A stretch of DNA of 64,000 bases, taken from positions 62,001 through 126,000 of the forward strand of contig NZ_NSBT01000037.1 in NCBI RefSeq assembly GCF_002285435.1, read 5' to 3'. The stretch comes from Actibacterium ureilyticum. Its GTDB lineage: Bacteria; Pseudomonadota; Alphaproteobacteria; Rhodobacterales; Rhodobacteraceae. A program made the translations under genes and the position numbers. Below, in pieces: positions 38,257-48,053 of this stretch. The notes below the pieces were generated by a model, which saw only the letters and a program-made list of their open reading frames with translations, was not told the origin of the DNA and ran no database searches. The stretch's first letter is position 1; every line of letters begins with the position of its first letter.

Positions 38257-39594
38257 TCAGGCGGCAAGCCAGCCCTTCCAATCGGCCTTGGCGCGGTCGG
38301 TATAGGCCTTGTAGCGGTCCTTGCGCCCGCGGCGGCCGCCCTTGAGCCCCTCGACCGGGGGGAAGAGGCCGAAATTCACGTTCATCGGCTGAAATGTCTT
38401 GGCATCCGCCCCGCCAGTGATGTGGGTCACGAGCGCGCCGGTGGCGGTTGTGGGGGGCACGGGCGGCAGGCTGCGCCCCTGCAATTCGGCCACGGCCAGA
38501 CGCGCGGCCAGCAGACCCATCGCGGCGCTTTCGACGTAACCTTCGACCCCGGTGATCTGACCGGCAAAGCGGATATGGGGTTTCGATTTCAGCCGCATCT
38601 GGTCGTCGAGCAGTGTGGGCGAATTCAGGAAGGTGTTGCGGTGGATGCCGCCCAGCCGGGCGAATTTTGCATCCTGAAGGCCAGGAATGGTCCGGAAAAC
38701 ATCCGTTTGCGCGCCGTACTTCATCTTGGTCTGGAAGCCCACGATATTATAGAGCGTGCCGAGCTTGTTGTCGCGGCGCAGCTGGACGATGGCGTGGGCT
38801 TTCACATCGGGTTGATGCGGGTTGGTCAGGCCCACCGGTTTCATCGGCCCGTGGCGCAGGGTCTCGCGGCCGCGTTCGGCCATGACCTCGATCGGGAGGC
38901 AGCCGTCGAAATATTTCGCGGTTTCGCCCTCATGGAACTCGGTCCTGTCGGCGGCGAGCAGCGCGTCGATAAAGGCCTCGTACTGGTCGCGGTCCATCGG
39001 GCAGTTGAGATAGGCGGTGCGCTCTTCCTCGGTCTCGCCCTTGTCATAGCGTGACTGCATCCAGGCCTGGGACATGTCGATGCTGTCGGCATAGACGATG
39101 GGGGCGATGGCGTCGAAAAAGGCCAGCGCGTCGGCGCCGGTCTCGGCCGCGATGGCCGCGCCCAGGGCGCCGGAGGTGAGCGGGCCGGTGGCGATGATCC
39201 AGTGGCCGGTCTCGGGCAGGGCTGTGATCTCGCCCGGTTCGACCGTCACCAGCGGATGGGCGCGCAGCCGGTCGGTCACGGCCTGGGAAAACCCGTCGCG
39301 GTCCACGGCCAGGGCGCCGCCTGCGGGCAGGCGGGCGTGGTCGGCCATTTCCATGATCAGGCCACCGGCGGCGCGCATTTCCCAATGCAGCAGGCCCACG
39401 GCGTTCTGTTCGTCATCGTCGGACCGGAAGGAATTCGAGCAGACCATTTCCGCCAGGTTGCCGGTTTGGTGCGCAAAGGTGCCGACCTTGGGCCGCATCT
39501 CGTGGATGATGACGGGGATGCCCGCCTGCGCGGCCTGCCAGGCGGCTTCGGACCCGGCCATGCCGCCGCCGATGATGTGAAGGGGTTCGCTCAT
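38257..39594 (-). CDS. trmFO: folate-dependent tRNA (uracil-54) methyltransferase TrmFO
   Basis: 445 residues. The FAD-binding start is [20 protein letters not shown], with the family segments [30 protein letters not shown] and [12 protein letters not shown]. TrmFO uses methylene-THF and FADH2 to make ribothymidine 54. It precedes gluQ on the same strand, with a methyltransferase between, so these may form one tRNA-modification transcript. Confidence 0.95.
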   Translation of the reverse strand: MSEPLHIIGGGMAGSEAAWQAAQAGIPVIIHEMRPKVGTFAHQTGNLAEMVCSNSFRSDDDEQNAVGLLHWEMRAAGGLIMEMADHARLPAGGALAVDRDGFSQAVTDRLRAHPLVTVEPGEITALPETGHWIIATGPLTSGALGAAIAAETGADALAFFDAIAPIVYADSIDMSQAWMQSRYDKGETEEERTAYLNCPMDRDQYEAFIDALLAADRTEFHEGETAKYFDGCLPIEVMAERGRETLRHGPMKPVGLTNPHQPDVKAHAIVQLRRDNKLGTLYNIVGFQTKMKYGAQTDVFRTIPGLQDAKFARLGGIHRNTFLNSPTLLDDQMRLKSKPHIRFAGQITGVEGYVESAAMGLLAARLAVAELQGRSLPPVPPTTATGALVTHITGGADAKTFQPMNVNFGLFPPVEGLKGGRRGRKDRYKAYTDRAKADWKGWLAA

Positions 39595-39627
39595 ACCCGT
39601 CCTTTAGGGATATTGGCCCGGAAAGGG

Positions 39628-39684
39628 AAGTGGGGGGCTGTCTGCCCCCCACGCCCCCCGAGAATAGTTACACCAAGAAGAAGA
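39628..39684 (-). repeat. dispersed hairpin/AAGAAGAAG repeat, copy 2 (divergent)
   Basis: TGGGGGGC-TGTCT-GCCCCCCA forms a strong hairpin (39631-39651), followed by CCCCCCGAGAATAGTTACACCAAGAAGAAG. The core differs from the other copies (GAATAGTT for GGAGTATTT) but has the same ending. It separates the gyrA stop from trmFO. Confidence 0.55.
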
Positions 39685-42420
39685 TCAGGCGTCGTCGCCG
39701 TTTTCGACATCGTCGCCCTGATCGGCGATCCAGGCGACGCTCACGACCTCTTCGCCCTTGGAGGTGTCGAAGACCTTGACCCCGCCGGCGCTGCGCGAGC
39801 GGAACGAGATGCCGTCGACAGGGCAGCGGATCGATTGGCCGGTCGAGGTGGCCAGCATGATCTGGTCGTCGATCTCGACCGGGAAGCTGGCGACGACGCG
39901 GCCGCCGCGCATGGCTTTGTCGATGGCCTGTACGCCTTGGCCGCCACGTCCGCGGATGGGATAATCGTGGCTGGAGCTGAGCTTGCCCGAGCCGCCGGCG
40001 GTGATGGTCAGGATCAGATCCTCGGCCGCCGACATTTCGGCGTAGCGTTCGGGGCTGAGCTGGCCGCCTTCGACCGCGTCTTCGTCATCCTGCGGCTCGT
40101 CATCGGTCAGACCCGCCATCAGGCGGCGCTGTTTCAGATAGGCGGTGCGTTCCTCGGGCGTGGCTTCGAAGTGGCGGATCACCGCCATCGACACCATGCT
40201 GTCATCGCCCGACAGGCGGATGCCGCGCACGCCCGTGGAATCGCGGCCCTTGAAGACGCGCACATCCGTGGTGGGGAAGCGGATCGCCCGCCCGCCCGAT
40301 GTGACCAGCATCACATCGTCATTTTCCGTACAGATCCGGGCGTTTACCAGCAGAACCTCATCTGGCAGCTTCATTGCGATCTTGCCGTTGGATTTCACAT
40401 TGGTGAAATCGCTCAGCGCATTGCGGCGCACATCGCCGGCGCTGGTGGCAAAGACGATCTGCAGGTCGGACCATTCGTCCTCGGGCCGGTCGACAGGCAT
40501 GATCGCGGCGATGCTGACGCCCGACGGGATCGGCAGGATATTGACGATCGCCTTGCCCTTGGACGTGCGGCCACCCTGCGGCAGACGCCAGGTCTTCAGC
40601 TTGTAGACCATGCCATCGGTTGTGAAGAACAGCAGCTGCGTATGGGTGTTGGCGACGAAGAGGGTGGTGACCACGTCCTCTTCCTTGGTCTGCATGCCGC
40701 TGAGGCCCTTGCCGCCGCGACGTTGGGCGCGGAAATCGACCAGCGGGGTGCGCTTGATATAGCCGCCCGAGGTGACGGTGACGACCATATCCTCGCGCTC
40801 GATCAGGTCCTCGTCTTCCATGTCGCCCGACCAGTCGATGATCTCGGTCCGGCGGGGGACGGCGAACTGGTCGCGCACCTCGCGCAGCTCATCCGCGATG
40901 ATGCCCATGATCCGTTCGCGCGAGCGCAGAATATCCAGGTATTCCTTGATCTTACCGGCCAGTTCTTCAAGTTCGTCGGTGACTTCCTTCACGCCGATCT
41001 GGGTCAGGCGTTGCAGGCGCAGATCCAGGATCGCGCGGGCCTGGATTTCCGACAGGTTATAGGTGCCGTCATCGTTCATCGTGTGGGTCGGGTCGTCGAT
41101 CAGACGGATGTAATCGGCAATGTCATGCGCGGGCCAGCGGCGTTCCATCAGCTTGACGCGCGCCTCGGCCGCGTCGGCGCTCGACCGGATCGTGGCAACG
41201 ACCTCGTCCACGTTCGATACCGCAACCGCCAGACCGCACAGAATATGGCTGCGCTCGCGCGCCTTGCGCAGGTCGAACGCGGTGCGGCGCGCCACAACTT
41301 CCTCGCGGAAGCTGATGAAATAGCTGAGGAATTTCTTCAGCGTCAGCTGCTCGGGCCGACCGCCGTTCAGGGCCAGCATATTGGCCCCGAAGGATGTCTG
41401 CATCGGCGTAAACCGGAACAGCTGGTTCAGCACGACCTCGGCCGTGGCATCGCGTTTCAGCTCGATCACCACGCGGACGCCGACGCGGTCGGATTCGTCC
41501 TGAACATGGCTGATGCCTTCGATCTTCTTGTCGCGGACCATCTCGGCGATCTTTTCGATCATCGAGGCCTTGTTCACCTGATACGGGATCTCGTCGATGA
41601 TGATCGCATAGCGGTCCTTGCGGATTTCCTCGATCCGGGTCTTGGCGCGGATGATAACGCTGCCGCGCCCCTCCAGATACGCTTTGCGCGCGCCGGAGCG
41701 GCCCAGGATGATGCCGCCCGTGGGAAAATCGGGGGCGGGGACGTATTGGATCAGATCTTCGTTTTCCAGGTCGGGGTCGTCGATCAGCGCCAGGGTGGCG
41801 TCCACGACCTCGCCCAGGTTGTGGGGCGGGATGCGGGTGGCCATGCCGACAGCGATGCCCTCGGCGCCATTGACCAGCATGTTGGGATAGCGCGCGGGCA
41901 GGACGGTGGGCTCGCGGTCCTTGCCGTCATAGTTGTCCTGAAAATCGACGGTCTCTTTTTCGATATCCGCCAGCAGGGATGCGGCGGGCTTGTCCATCCG
42001 CACCTCGGTATAGCGCATGGCCGCCGGGTTATCGCCATCCATCGAGCCGAAATTGCCCTGACCGTCCAGCAGCGGCAACGACATCGAGAAATCCTGCGCC
42101 ATCCGCACCAGCGCGTCATAGATCGCTGAATCCCCGTGCGGGTGGTATTTCCCCATCACGTCGCCCACGGGCCGCGCGGATTTGCGATAGGGCTTGTCAT
42201 GGGTGTTGCCGGTTTCGTGCATGGCGAACAGGATGCGCCGATGCACCGGTTTCAGCCCGTCGCGCAGGTCGGGAATGGCCCGGCTGACGATCACGCTCAT
42301 CGCGTAATCGAGGTACGAGGATTTCATCTCCTCCTCGATGGCGATCGAGGGGCCGTCGTAAATCGGGCGCTCGGGGCCGTTTTCGTCTTCGTTTTCAGGG
42401 GTTTCCGGCGTGTCGTTCAC
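39685..42420 (-). CDS. gyrA: DNA gyrase subunit A
   Basis: 911 residues. The catalytic tyrosine lies in [10 protein letters not shown], and the fluoroquinolone region [15 protein letters not shown] keeps Ser98 and Asp102, the susceptible forms (E. coli Ser83 and Asp87). The C-terminal beta-pinwheel repeats are present, with the GyrA box QRRGGKG. Residues ~840-850 hold an acidic stretch. It is divergent from usg. Confidence 0.97.
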   Translation of the reverse strand: MNDTPETPENEDENGPERPIYDGPSIAIEEEMKSSYLDYAMSVIVSRAIPDLRDGLKPVHRRILFAMHETGNTHDKPYRKSARPVGDVMGKYHPHGDSAIYDALVRMAQDFSMSLPLLDGQGNFGSMDGDNPAAMRYTEVRMDKPAASLLADIEKETVDFQDNYDGKDREPTVLPARYPNMLVNGAEGIAVGMATRIPPHNLGEVVDATLALIDDPDLENEDLIQYVPAPDFPTGGIILGRSGARKAYLEGRGSVIIRAKTRIEEIRKDRYAIIIDEIPYQVNKASMIEKIAEMVRDKKIEGISHVQDESDRVGVRVVIELKRDATAEVVLNQLFRFTPMQTSFGANMLALNGGRPEQLTLKKFLSYFISFREEVVARRTAFDLRKARERSHILCGLAVAVSNVDEVVATIRSSADAAEARVKLMERRWPAHDIADYIRLIDDPTHTMNDDGTYNLSEIQARAILDLRLQRLTQIGVKEVTDELEELAGKIKEYLDILRSRERIMGIIADELREVRDQFAVPRRTEIIDWSGDMEDEDLIEREDMVVTVTSGGYIKRTPLVDFRAQRRGGKGLSGMQTKEEDVVTTLFVANTHTQLLFFTTDGMVYKLKTWRLPQGGRTSKGKAIVNILPIPSGVSIAAIMPVDRPEDEWSDLQIVFATSAGDVRRNALSDFTNVKSNGKIAMKLPDEVLLVNARICTENDDVMLVTSGGRAIRFPTTDVRVFKGRDSTGVRGIRLSGDDSMVSMAVIRHFEATPEERTAYLKQRRLMAGLTDDEPQDDEDAVEGGQLSPERYAEMSAAEDLILTITAGGSGKLSSSHDYPIRGRGGQGVQAIDKAMRGGRVVASFPVEIDDQIMLATSTGQSIRCPVDGISFRSRSAGGVKVFDTSKGEEVVSVAWIADQGDDVENGDDA

Positions 42421-42468
42421 GTGTTTTTCCGCTCGTTGCCAAGAACTCTATATCTTGTTGCCGCCACT

Positions 42469-42486
42469 ATATCCGATCCCGGATAT
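42469..42486. promoter_or_regulatory. ATATCCG palindrome between gyrA and usg
   Basis: ATATCCG-ATCC-CGGATAT is a perfect 7-bp inverted repeat located 49 bp upstream of gyrA and 130 bp upstream of usg. It could be an operator; no regulator can be assigned. Confidence 0.35.
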
Positions 42487-42615
42487 TGGGTGCAATGGTC
42501 TGGCGGCCGATTGTGTCCCGAAATACACGATCCGGCGATAAGCCTCTGTTTTTCTTGCCCCGTGGCGGGGATGTGGCAAGATCGGATGTGGGGAGAAACG
42601 GTTGAAGGAGACCCC

Positions 42616-42885
42616 ATGGACAGATCCGAGACAGAGTTGATGCTGAACGGATACGGGCTGACGACAGCGGAATTTTTCTATCACATGCCCGATTACACCC
42701 ATGTCCTGAACACGTTCATCTGGCAGGACTATGACCTGGCGCCCGACCATCCGCGCCTGTTCAAGTTCATCGAATTCTGGCAGGCCGAGATCGAAGGCCC
42801 CCTGCATTCGGTGCGTTTCACCCACCGCAAGATGATCGGCCCCGGCGAATGGCGCAGCGTGGTCGGCGAATTCACGCTGCATTAG
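42616..42885 (+). CDS. usg: Usg family protein
   Basis: 89 residues from ATG 42616, with GAAGGAGACCCC upstream. The sequence (MLNGYGLTTAEFFYHMPDYTHVLNTFIWQDYDLAPDHPRL, EGPLHSVRFTHRKMIGPGEWR) is the Usg pattern, a small protein first noted beside trpF in Caulobacter. Its function is unknown. No trp gene is adjacent here. Confidence 0.85.
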   Translation: MDRSETELMLNGYGLTTAEFFYHMPDYTHVLNTFIWQDYDLAPDHPRLFKFIEFWQAEIEGPLHSVRFTHRKMIGPGEWRSVVGEFTLH

Positions 42886-42981
42886 GCGGGCGCGCCAAGG
42901 GGTGCGGCGACGGGTGACTGGTCAGACGCGCCGCGCTGTGTTTTGCTGAAGGGGCAAGGTGGCGATCCATCGGGGGGCGTG

Positions 42982-43890
42982 ATGGGCATCGGACGGGTAT
43001 CGGCTGTGACGGCGGCGGGGCTGCTGGTGGCGCAGATGGCGGGCGCGGCGCAGGTCACGCTGACCTATGACATCGATCAGCAACCCTATTACGCCTTCGA
43101 CCCCTGCGCCGGTGTGGCCCAGGCGGGGCCGGTCACCGGCAACATGCCCAATCAATGCCTTTACGGGATCGAACCCGAATATGTCCTGCTGGGCGATGAC
43201 GGGTTCAACGAGACCGCGCGGATCACGGCCGATCCCGGCTATGTGTTCGATCTGTTGTCGGCGGATCTGTTTGCCATTGCCACGGGCGAGCGGATTTCGG
43301 TCGCCGCGGTCGATGCCTATTCCATGATCTACGAAAACCTGACCGAGGATGAGCGCGAGGGGCCGGTCCACGGCGTCTATTACCCCGGCGAATGGCCGTT
43401 GGCGTTTCTGGCCGAACAGACCGGTTATGCGGTCGAGGGCGACCCCGAAAGCGGGTTGCGGGTGGATGGCTATCGCAATGGGACCCTGGTGGCGCAGCAG
43501 ATCTTTCAGGCGGGCGGCAGCGCCGTTGCCTTTGACCCTGCGTTTGCCGGGCTGGACCGGGTGACCTTCACGGCGACGAATGGCGGTGGGCTTTACGGCT
43601 TTCCGGGCTTCATCTCGTCCGCCATCGTGGACGACTATTACTATGCCTGTCAGGACAGCTGCCTGTCGGCGGCGTTTGACAATGTGGTGCTGCGGGTGTC
43701 ACCGGTGCCGCTGCCAGCCGCCGGGCTTCTTCTGCTCGGCGGGCTGGCTGGATTGGCGGCCGGGGTCAGGCGCCGGCGCGCATCACCATGCCGAACAGGT
43801 CGCGCGGATCGTCGGGATCGGCCAGCAGGTCAAGCTGGTCGTAAAGCCCGGTGTCGCGCAGGTGGTCGCGCACGAAGCGCAGGGCGCTGA
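42982..43890 (+). CDS. VPLPA-CTERM sorting-domain protein with anomalous C-terminal extension
   Basis: 302 residues from ATG 42982. Residues 1-20 are a signal peptide (VSAVTAAGLLVAQMAGAA). The passenger domain is beta-rich (VTLTYDIDQQPYYAF...). The C-terminal sorting signal is VPLPAAGLLLLGGLAGLAAGVRRRR. Such proteins normally end at the Arg cluster. Here the frame continues 36 residues in an Arg/Gly-rich tail that is antisense to the end of the ornithine cyclodeaminase gene (43766-43890). Either the stop was lost or the protein has an unusual tail. Confidence 0.75.
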   Translation: MGIGRVSAVTAAGLLVAQMAGAAQVTLTYDIDQQPYYAFDPCAGVAQAGPVTGNMPNQCLYGIEPEYVLLGDDGFNETARITADPGYVFDLLSADLFAIATGERISVAAVDAYSMIYENLTEDEREGPVHGVYYPGEWPLAFLAEQTGYAVEGDPESGLRVDGYRNGTLVAQQIFQAGGSAVAFDPAFAGLDRVTFTATNGGGLYGFPGFISSAIVDDYYYACQDSCLSAAFDNVVLRVSPVPLPAAGLLLLGGLAGLAAGVRRRRASPCRTGRADRRDRPAGQAGRKARCRAGGRARSAGR

Positions 43891-44818
43891 AATCCTCGAT
43901 CGCGAAGCCCACACTGTCGAACAGGGTGATCTGGCGCGCGTCGCGGCGGCCCGGCGCGGTGCCGGTCAGCACCTGCCAGAACTCGGTCACGGCGTGATCC
44001 TCGGGCAGTTGCTGCAACTCGCCTTCGATCCGTGTCTGGGGCGGGTATTCCACGAAGATGTCCGAGCGCAGCAGGATATCCTGATGCAGTTCCGTCTTGC
44101 CCGGGCAGTCGCCGCCGATGGCGTTGATATGCACGCCGCTGCCGACCATGTTGTCGGTCAGGATCGTGGCATATTGCTTGTCGGCAGTGCAGGTGGTGAT
44201 GATCTGCGCGCCCTCGATCGCGGCCTCGGCGCTGGTGCAGGGCACCAGGGTCAGACCGCTGCCCGCCAGGTTGCGCGCGGCCTTTTCGGTGGCCGCCGGG
44301 TCGATGTCGTAAAGCCGCACCGTGTCGATGCCGCAGATCGCCCGAAAGGCCAGCGACTGGAATTCCGACTGCGCGCCATTGCCGATCATCGCCATGGTCG
44401 TCGCCCCCTTGGGCGCCAGGTGCCGCGCCACCAGGGCCGAGGTCGCGGCGGTGCGCAGGGCGGTCAGGATCGTCATTTCCGACAACAGCACCGGATAGCC
44501 CGTCGCCACATCGGCCAAAAGCCCAAAGGCGGTAACGGTTTGGCGGCCTTTCTTCATGTTCTTGGGGTGGCCGTTCACGTATTTGAAACCATAGACCTCG
44601 CCGTCCGAGGTCGGCATCAGCTCGATCACCCCTTCGGCGGAATGGCTGGCGACGCGCGGGGTCTTGTCGAACAGCTCCCACCGGCGGAAATCGGCCTCGA
44701 TATAATTGGCCAGCCCGGTCAGAAAGGCATCGATGCCGATCCGATGGACCAGCCGCATCATGTTGTCGACGCTGACGAACGGGACGAGCGCCAGGTCAGA
44801 GGCTTCGGTTTGGGTCAT
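43766..44818 (-). CDS. ornithine cyclodeaminase
   Basis: 350 residues from ATG 44818. The Rossmann motif MAMIGNGAQSEFQSLAF and the family segments RTAATSALVARHLAPKG and HINAIGGDCPGKTEL are present. It converts ornithine to proline with loss of ammonia. It follows arginase by 10 bp on the same strand, giving an arginine to proline route. Its 3' end overlaps the CTERM gene on the other strand by 125 bp. Confidence 0.9.
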   Translation of the reverse strand: MTQTEASDLALVPFVSVDNMMRLVHRIGIDAFLTGLANYIEADFRRWELFDKTPRVASHSAEGVIELMPTSDGEVYGFKYVNGHPKNMKKGRQTVTAFGLLADVATGYPVLLSEMTILTALRTAATSALVARHLAPKGATTMAMIGNGAQSEFQSLAFRAICGIDTVRLYDIDPAATEKAARNLAGSGLTLVPCTSAEAAIEGAQIITTCTADKQYATILTDNMVGSGVHINAIGGDCPGKTELHQDILLRSDIFVEYPPQTRIEGELQQLPEDHAVTEFWQVLTGTAPGRRDARQITLFDSVGFAIEDFSALRFVRDHLRDTGLYDQLDLLADPDDPRDLFGMVMRAGA

Positions 44819-44828
44819 ATCACAATCC

Positions 44829-45752
44829 TCAGGCGGGTCGGGTGGGTCGGTCAAAGACGGACCGACCAAAGAGCGAAGCGCACAGATCCACCATCAGGCG
44901 GGCGGTGCCGCCGCGCACATCCAGAAACGGGTTGAGTTCGACCAGGTCGAGCGACGTGACAAGCCCGCTGTCGTGCAACAGCTCCATCACCAGATGGGCT
45001 TCGCGGAAGGTGGTGCCGCCGGGCACGGTCGTGCCAACGGCTGGCGCAATGTCCGGTTCCAGAAAATCCACGTCGAAAGAGACATGTAGCAGCCCGCCTT
45101 CATCCGCGACACGTTGCAGGAACGCCTTTAGCGGGGCGGCGATCCCCTGTTCGTCGATCCCGCGCATGTCGTGGGCGGCGACGGGCAGGCTTTGCAATAT
45201 CTGGCGTTCCGCCGGATCGACAGAGCGCAGCCCCAGCAGACAGATCCGCTCTGCCGGAACAGTGGCGGGCAGTTTCAGAAACGCATCGAACCCCGGTTGC
45301 CCGGTGACATAGGCCAGTGGCGTGCCGTGCAAGTTGCCCGATGTGGTCGTCAGTGGCGTGTGAAAATCGCTGTGGGCGTCCAGCCACAGCACAAAAAGCG
45401 GTCGGCCTGCATCCTTGGCATGGGCCGCCACGCCCGCCACGGTGCCAAGCGACAGCGCGTGATCGCCGCCCATGAAGATCGGAAAGCCCTGCGCCATGGC
45501 GCGTTCGGCCACCGGCATCAGCGCGCGGGTCCAGGCGACGGTCTCACGCAGCCGGTAAAGCGGCGGCGTATCGGGGATGTCGGGCGTGTCGGGGTCGGGG
45601 GCGACATCGCCCTGATCGGTGACGGTCAGCCCAAGGTCGCACAGCGCCTGTGCCAGCCCCGACACGCGCAGCGCATCGGGCCCCATTCGGCAGCCCGGCT
45701 GGCGCGCACCGCTTTCGACCGGCGCCCCGATCAACACACATTCCTGTCCCAT
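44829..45752 (-). CDS. rocF: arginase
   Basis: 307 residues from ATG 45752. The manganese ligands are in GGDHALSLG, DAHSDFHTP and SFDVDFLEPD, and the family VIGAPVESGA start is present. It hydrolyses arginine to ornithine and urea; the next gene uses ornithine. An inverted repeat TTGCGCA-N17-TGCGCAA at 45800-45830 lies in the promoter region. The symbol is chosen by family habit (rocF/argI). Confidence 0.92.
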   Translation of the reverse strand: MGQECVLIGAPVESGARQPGCRMGPDALRVSGLAQALCDLGLTVTDQGDVAPDPDTPDIPDTPPLYRLRETVAWTRALMPVAERAMAQGFPIFMGGDHALSLGTVAGVAAHAKDAGRPLFVLWLDAHSDFHTPLTTTSGNLHGTPLAYVTGQPGFDAFLKLPATVPAERICLLGLRSVDPAERQILQSLPVAAHDMRGIDEQGIAAPLKAFLQRVADEGGLLHVSFDVDFLEPDIAPAVGTTVPGGTTFREAHLVMELLHDSGLVTSLDLVELNPFLDVRGGTARLMVDLCASLFGRSVFDRPTRPA

Positions 45753-45799
45753 GTCCCGCTCGTCTGTTCGCCTCGTTCCGCACAACATGACAGAGGCGA

Positions 45800-45830
45800 T
45801 TGCGCATCATGAAGGGGGCAATCTGCGCAA
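45800..45830 (-). promoter_or_regulatory. TTGCGCA inverted repeat upstream of arginase
   Basis: TTGCGCA (45800-45806) and TGCGCAA (45824-45830) are inverted with 17 bp between, 48-78 bp before the arginase ATG. Spaced dyads of this kind are typical for Lrp/AsnC regulators, which often control arginine catabolism; assignment is inference. Confidence 0.4.
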
Positions 45831-45845
45831 AATGTCGGGAATATT

Positions 45846-45877
45846 TATCAAAATGGCGGGGCGCTGCGCCGTTTTGG
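45846..45877 (-). terminator. probable terminator of dsbB
   Basis: On the minus strand, just after the dsbB stop, AACGGCG-CAG-CGCC-CCGCC-ATTTTGATAAAT gives a GGCG/CGCC stem followed by TTTT. The stem is short, so this is a moderate call. Confidence 0.4.
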
Positions 45878-46342
45878 TCAGGCGCGCCGCGCCGCCAGCA
45901 GCCACAGCCCCACCAGCATCGCCGACCACAGCGCGTTCCAGCTGGCCATCGACAGGCCCAGCATCTCCCACGCGACCTGATCGCACAGGACCAGCTGCGG
46001 CGCGGTGTCGACGCTCAGCAGATCGCTGCCCGACAAACCGCTCAGCCCCGGCCCGGACGAGGTGCAGGACGACGGCCCCTCCCACCAGTCGCGCTCGACC
46101 CCGGTGTGATAGATGCCCAGCCCGCTGGTCACCGCCGCCGCCAGCGCGCCCAGCAGCGGCAGCGCGGGGCCGCGCAGCATCAGCGCGACGATCCCGATCA
46201 GCACGGCGGCCGCATGGGGCCAGCGTTGCCACAGGCACATCGCACAGGGCGCCAGACCGCCCAGATGCTGGAATGCAAAGGCCCCGGCCAGCAGCAGCGC
46301 CGATCCGCCAAAAGCCAACACGATCAGGGTGTTGCGCGTCAT
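45878..46342 (-). CDS. dsbB: disulfide bond formation protein B
   Basis: 154 residues, four membrane helices. The periplasmic loops carry CAMC near residue 33 and the second Cys pair (GPSSCTSSG and LVLCDQ). The QRWPH segment is typical for DsbB. It reoxidises DsbA and passes electrons to ubiquinone. No dsbA is next to it. Its start overlaps the stop of the DedA-like gene (46339). Confidence 0.9.
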   Translation of the reverse strand: MTRNTLIVLAFGGSALLLAGAFAFQHLGGLAPCAMCLWQRWPHAAAVLIGIVALMLRGPALPLLGALAAAVTSGLGIYHTGVERDWWEGPSSCTSSGPGLSGLSGSDLLSVDTAPQLVLCDQVAWEMLGLSMASWNALWSAMLVGLWLLAARRA

Positions 46343-46917
46343 AGATACTTCACCAGATAGAACCCGCCCAGCAGAATCACGACAAACAGCGTGAACATAA
46401 GACCCAGCCGTCTTTCGATGAAATCACGAATGGGTGTGCCGAATTTCCACAACAGCGCCGCCACCACGAAGAACCGCAAGCCACGGGCGATGATGCTGGC
46501 GATCAGGAAGATGCCCAGGTTCAGCCCGGTCGAGCCCGACAGGATCGTGATGACCTTGAACGGGAAGGGCGTGACGCCCGCGATCAGCACCGCCCAGGCG
46601 CCCCATTCATTGTAGCGGGCCGAGAAATCGTCGAAATAGGCGTCCTTGCCATAGAACTCCAACACCGGGCGTCCCACGCTTTCGAACAGGCCCCAGCCGA
46701 TGTAATAGCCCAGCAGCCCGCCCAGCACCGACGCGACCGTGGCCACACCCGCGATGACGAACGCGCGCGAGGGGCGGGCGATGATCATCGGGATCATCAG
46801 GATGTCGGGGGGGATCGGAAAGACCGAGCTTTCGACGAAGGCCACGAAGGCCAGCGCCCACAGGGCATGACGGCTGTCGGCCAGCGACAGGGTCCAATCG
46901 TAAAGTTTGCGAAGCAT
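46339..46917 (-). CDS. DedA/YqaA-family membrane protein
   Basis: 192 residues from ATG 46917. It has the SNARE-associated/VTT pattern: FVAFVESSVFPIPPDILMIPM, LLGYYIGWGLF, and AGVTPFPFKVITILSGSTGL with the conserved Pro and Lys. Several re-entrant or membrane helices are present. Members of the family help lipid carrier recycling (undecaprenyl phosphate flippase) in other bacteria. Its stop overlaps the dsbB start. Confidence 0.85.
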   Translation of the reverse strand: MLRKLYDWTLSLADSRHALWALAFVAFVESSVFPIPPDILMIPMIIARPSRAFVIAGVATVASVLGGLLGYYIGWGLFESVGRPVLEFYGKDAYFDDFSARYNEWGAWAVLIAGVTPFPFKVITILSGSTGLNLGIFLIASIIARGLRFFVVAALLWKFGTPIRDFIERRLGLMFTLFVVILLGGFYLVKYL

Positions 46918-47053
46918 CAATGTTGGCGCCTTGAACTATATACTGTCCCTGCTTGAGCATGGCGCAGGGGGTAAGGTCAAGCCGCTCTTCCCCTTGAAAA
47001 GGGCGCGGGCCCCGTATCAGATGGGAAACCGACAGACATGGGGGACAATCGGC

Positions 47054-47908
47054 ATGAGATGGCAGGGACGGCGCGGCAGCCGCAATATCGAGGATCGGCG
47101 CCGCAGCGGCGGTGTGGCGCGCACGGGCGGGATCGGTGGTATCGGGCTTATCGCGGTGCTGGCGATCGGCTATTTCCTGGGGGTCGATGTGCGCCCGCTG
47201 TTGCAGGGCACCGGGACCGGCCAGGTGCAGACGACCGGTGGCGGCCAGATCACCGCCGCCGACGAAAAGGCCGGGCAGTTCGTATCGGTCGTGCTGGCCG
47301 ATACCGAAGCGGTCTGGGACGAGATCTTTCGCCAGCAGCTGGGGCGCCAGTATGATCAGCCCACGCTGGTGCTGTTCAAGGGCGCGACCGCGTCGCCCTG
47401 CGGCGGGGCCAATGGCGCCTCGGGGCCGTTTTACTGTCCGGGCGACCGCAAGGCCTATCTGGACACCGATTTCTTCGCGACAATGGAACGGCGCATGGGC
47501 GCGGGGGGCGATTTCGCCGCGGCCTATGTGGTGGCGCATGAGGTTGCCCATCACGTTCAGAACGAGCTGGGCATCCTGTCCAAGGCCAACCAGATCCGCG
47601 CGCAGGTGGGACAGGCCGATTCCAACCGGATCTCGGTCATGATCGAGCTTCAGGCCGATTGCTATTCCGGGATCTGGGCCCGCCATGTCGAGGAACGCTT
47701 CGGCGCGCTGGAACGCGGCGACCTGAAAGAAGCGCTGAACGCTGCACGCCAGATCGGCGACGACACGCTGCAACGCAATGCCGGGCGCCGTCCGATGCCG
47801 CATACCTTTACCCATGGCACGTCGGAACAGCGGCAGCGCTGGTTCGCCACGGGCTATGAAACCGGCCGGCTGGAGGCCTGCGATACGTTCGGCGCCGAGC
47901 GGCTGTGA
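47054..47908 (+). CDS. neutral zinc metallopeptidase, YpfJ family
   Basis: 284 residues from ATG 47054. A short cytoplasmic basic start (MRWQGRRGSRNIEDRR) is followed by one membrane helix (GGIGLIAVLAIGYFLG) and a periplasmic domain. The zinc motif is VVAHEVAHHVQ (HExxH), with downstream IELQADCYSGIW. The family is known as putative neutral zinc metallopeptidase; its substrate is unknown. It is divergent from the DedA-like gene. Confidence 0.88.
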   Translation: MRWQGRRGSRNIEDRRRSGGVARTGGIGGIGLIAVLAIGYFLGVDVRPLLQGTGTGQVQTTGGGQITAADEKAGQFVSVVLADTEAVWDEIFRQQLGRQYDQPTLVLFKGATASPCGGANGASGPFYCPGDRKAYLDTDFFATMERRMGAGGDFAAAYVVAHEVAHHVQNELGILSKANQIRAQVGQADSNRISVMIELQADCYSGIWARHVEERFGALERGDLKEALNAARQIGDDTLQRNAGRRPMPHTFTHGTSEQRQRWFATGYETGRLEACDTFGAERL

Positions 47909-47967
47909 CGGGCCGCACGTTCTGCAATTGACCACACGGGCCGGGCGGGCTAAACCGCAGATCGCTG

Positions 47968-48053
47968 GCCCGAGTGGCGGAATGGTAGACGCAGGGGATT
48001 CAAAATCCCCCGATGGCAACATCGTGAGAGTTCGAGTCTCTCCTCGGGCACCA
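47968..48053 (+). tRNA. tRNA-Leu (anticodon CAA)
   Basis: The acceptor stem GCCCGAG pairs with CTCGGGC, followed by ACCA, so the CCA end is encoded. The anticodon loop TTCAAAA between GGGGA and TCCCC gives CAA. A long variable arm (GATGGCAACATC) is typical for leucine tRNAs. The T arm has GAGAG-TTCGAGT-CTCTC. Confidence 0.95.

Noticed and set aside
39202-42129. 975-codon frame antisense to trmFO and gyrA
   Set aside because: It spans two unrelated genes on the other strand and has typical shadow composition.
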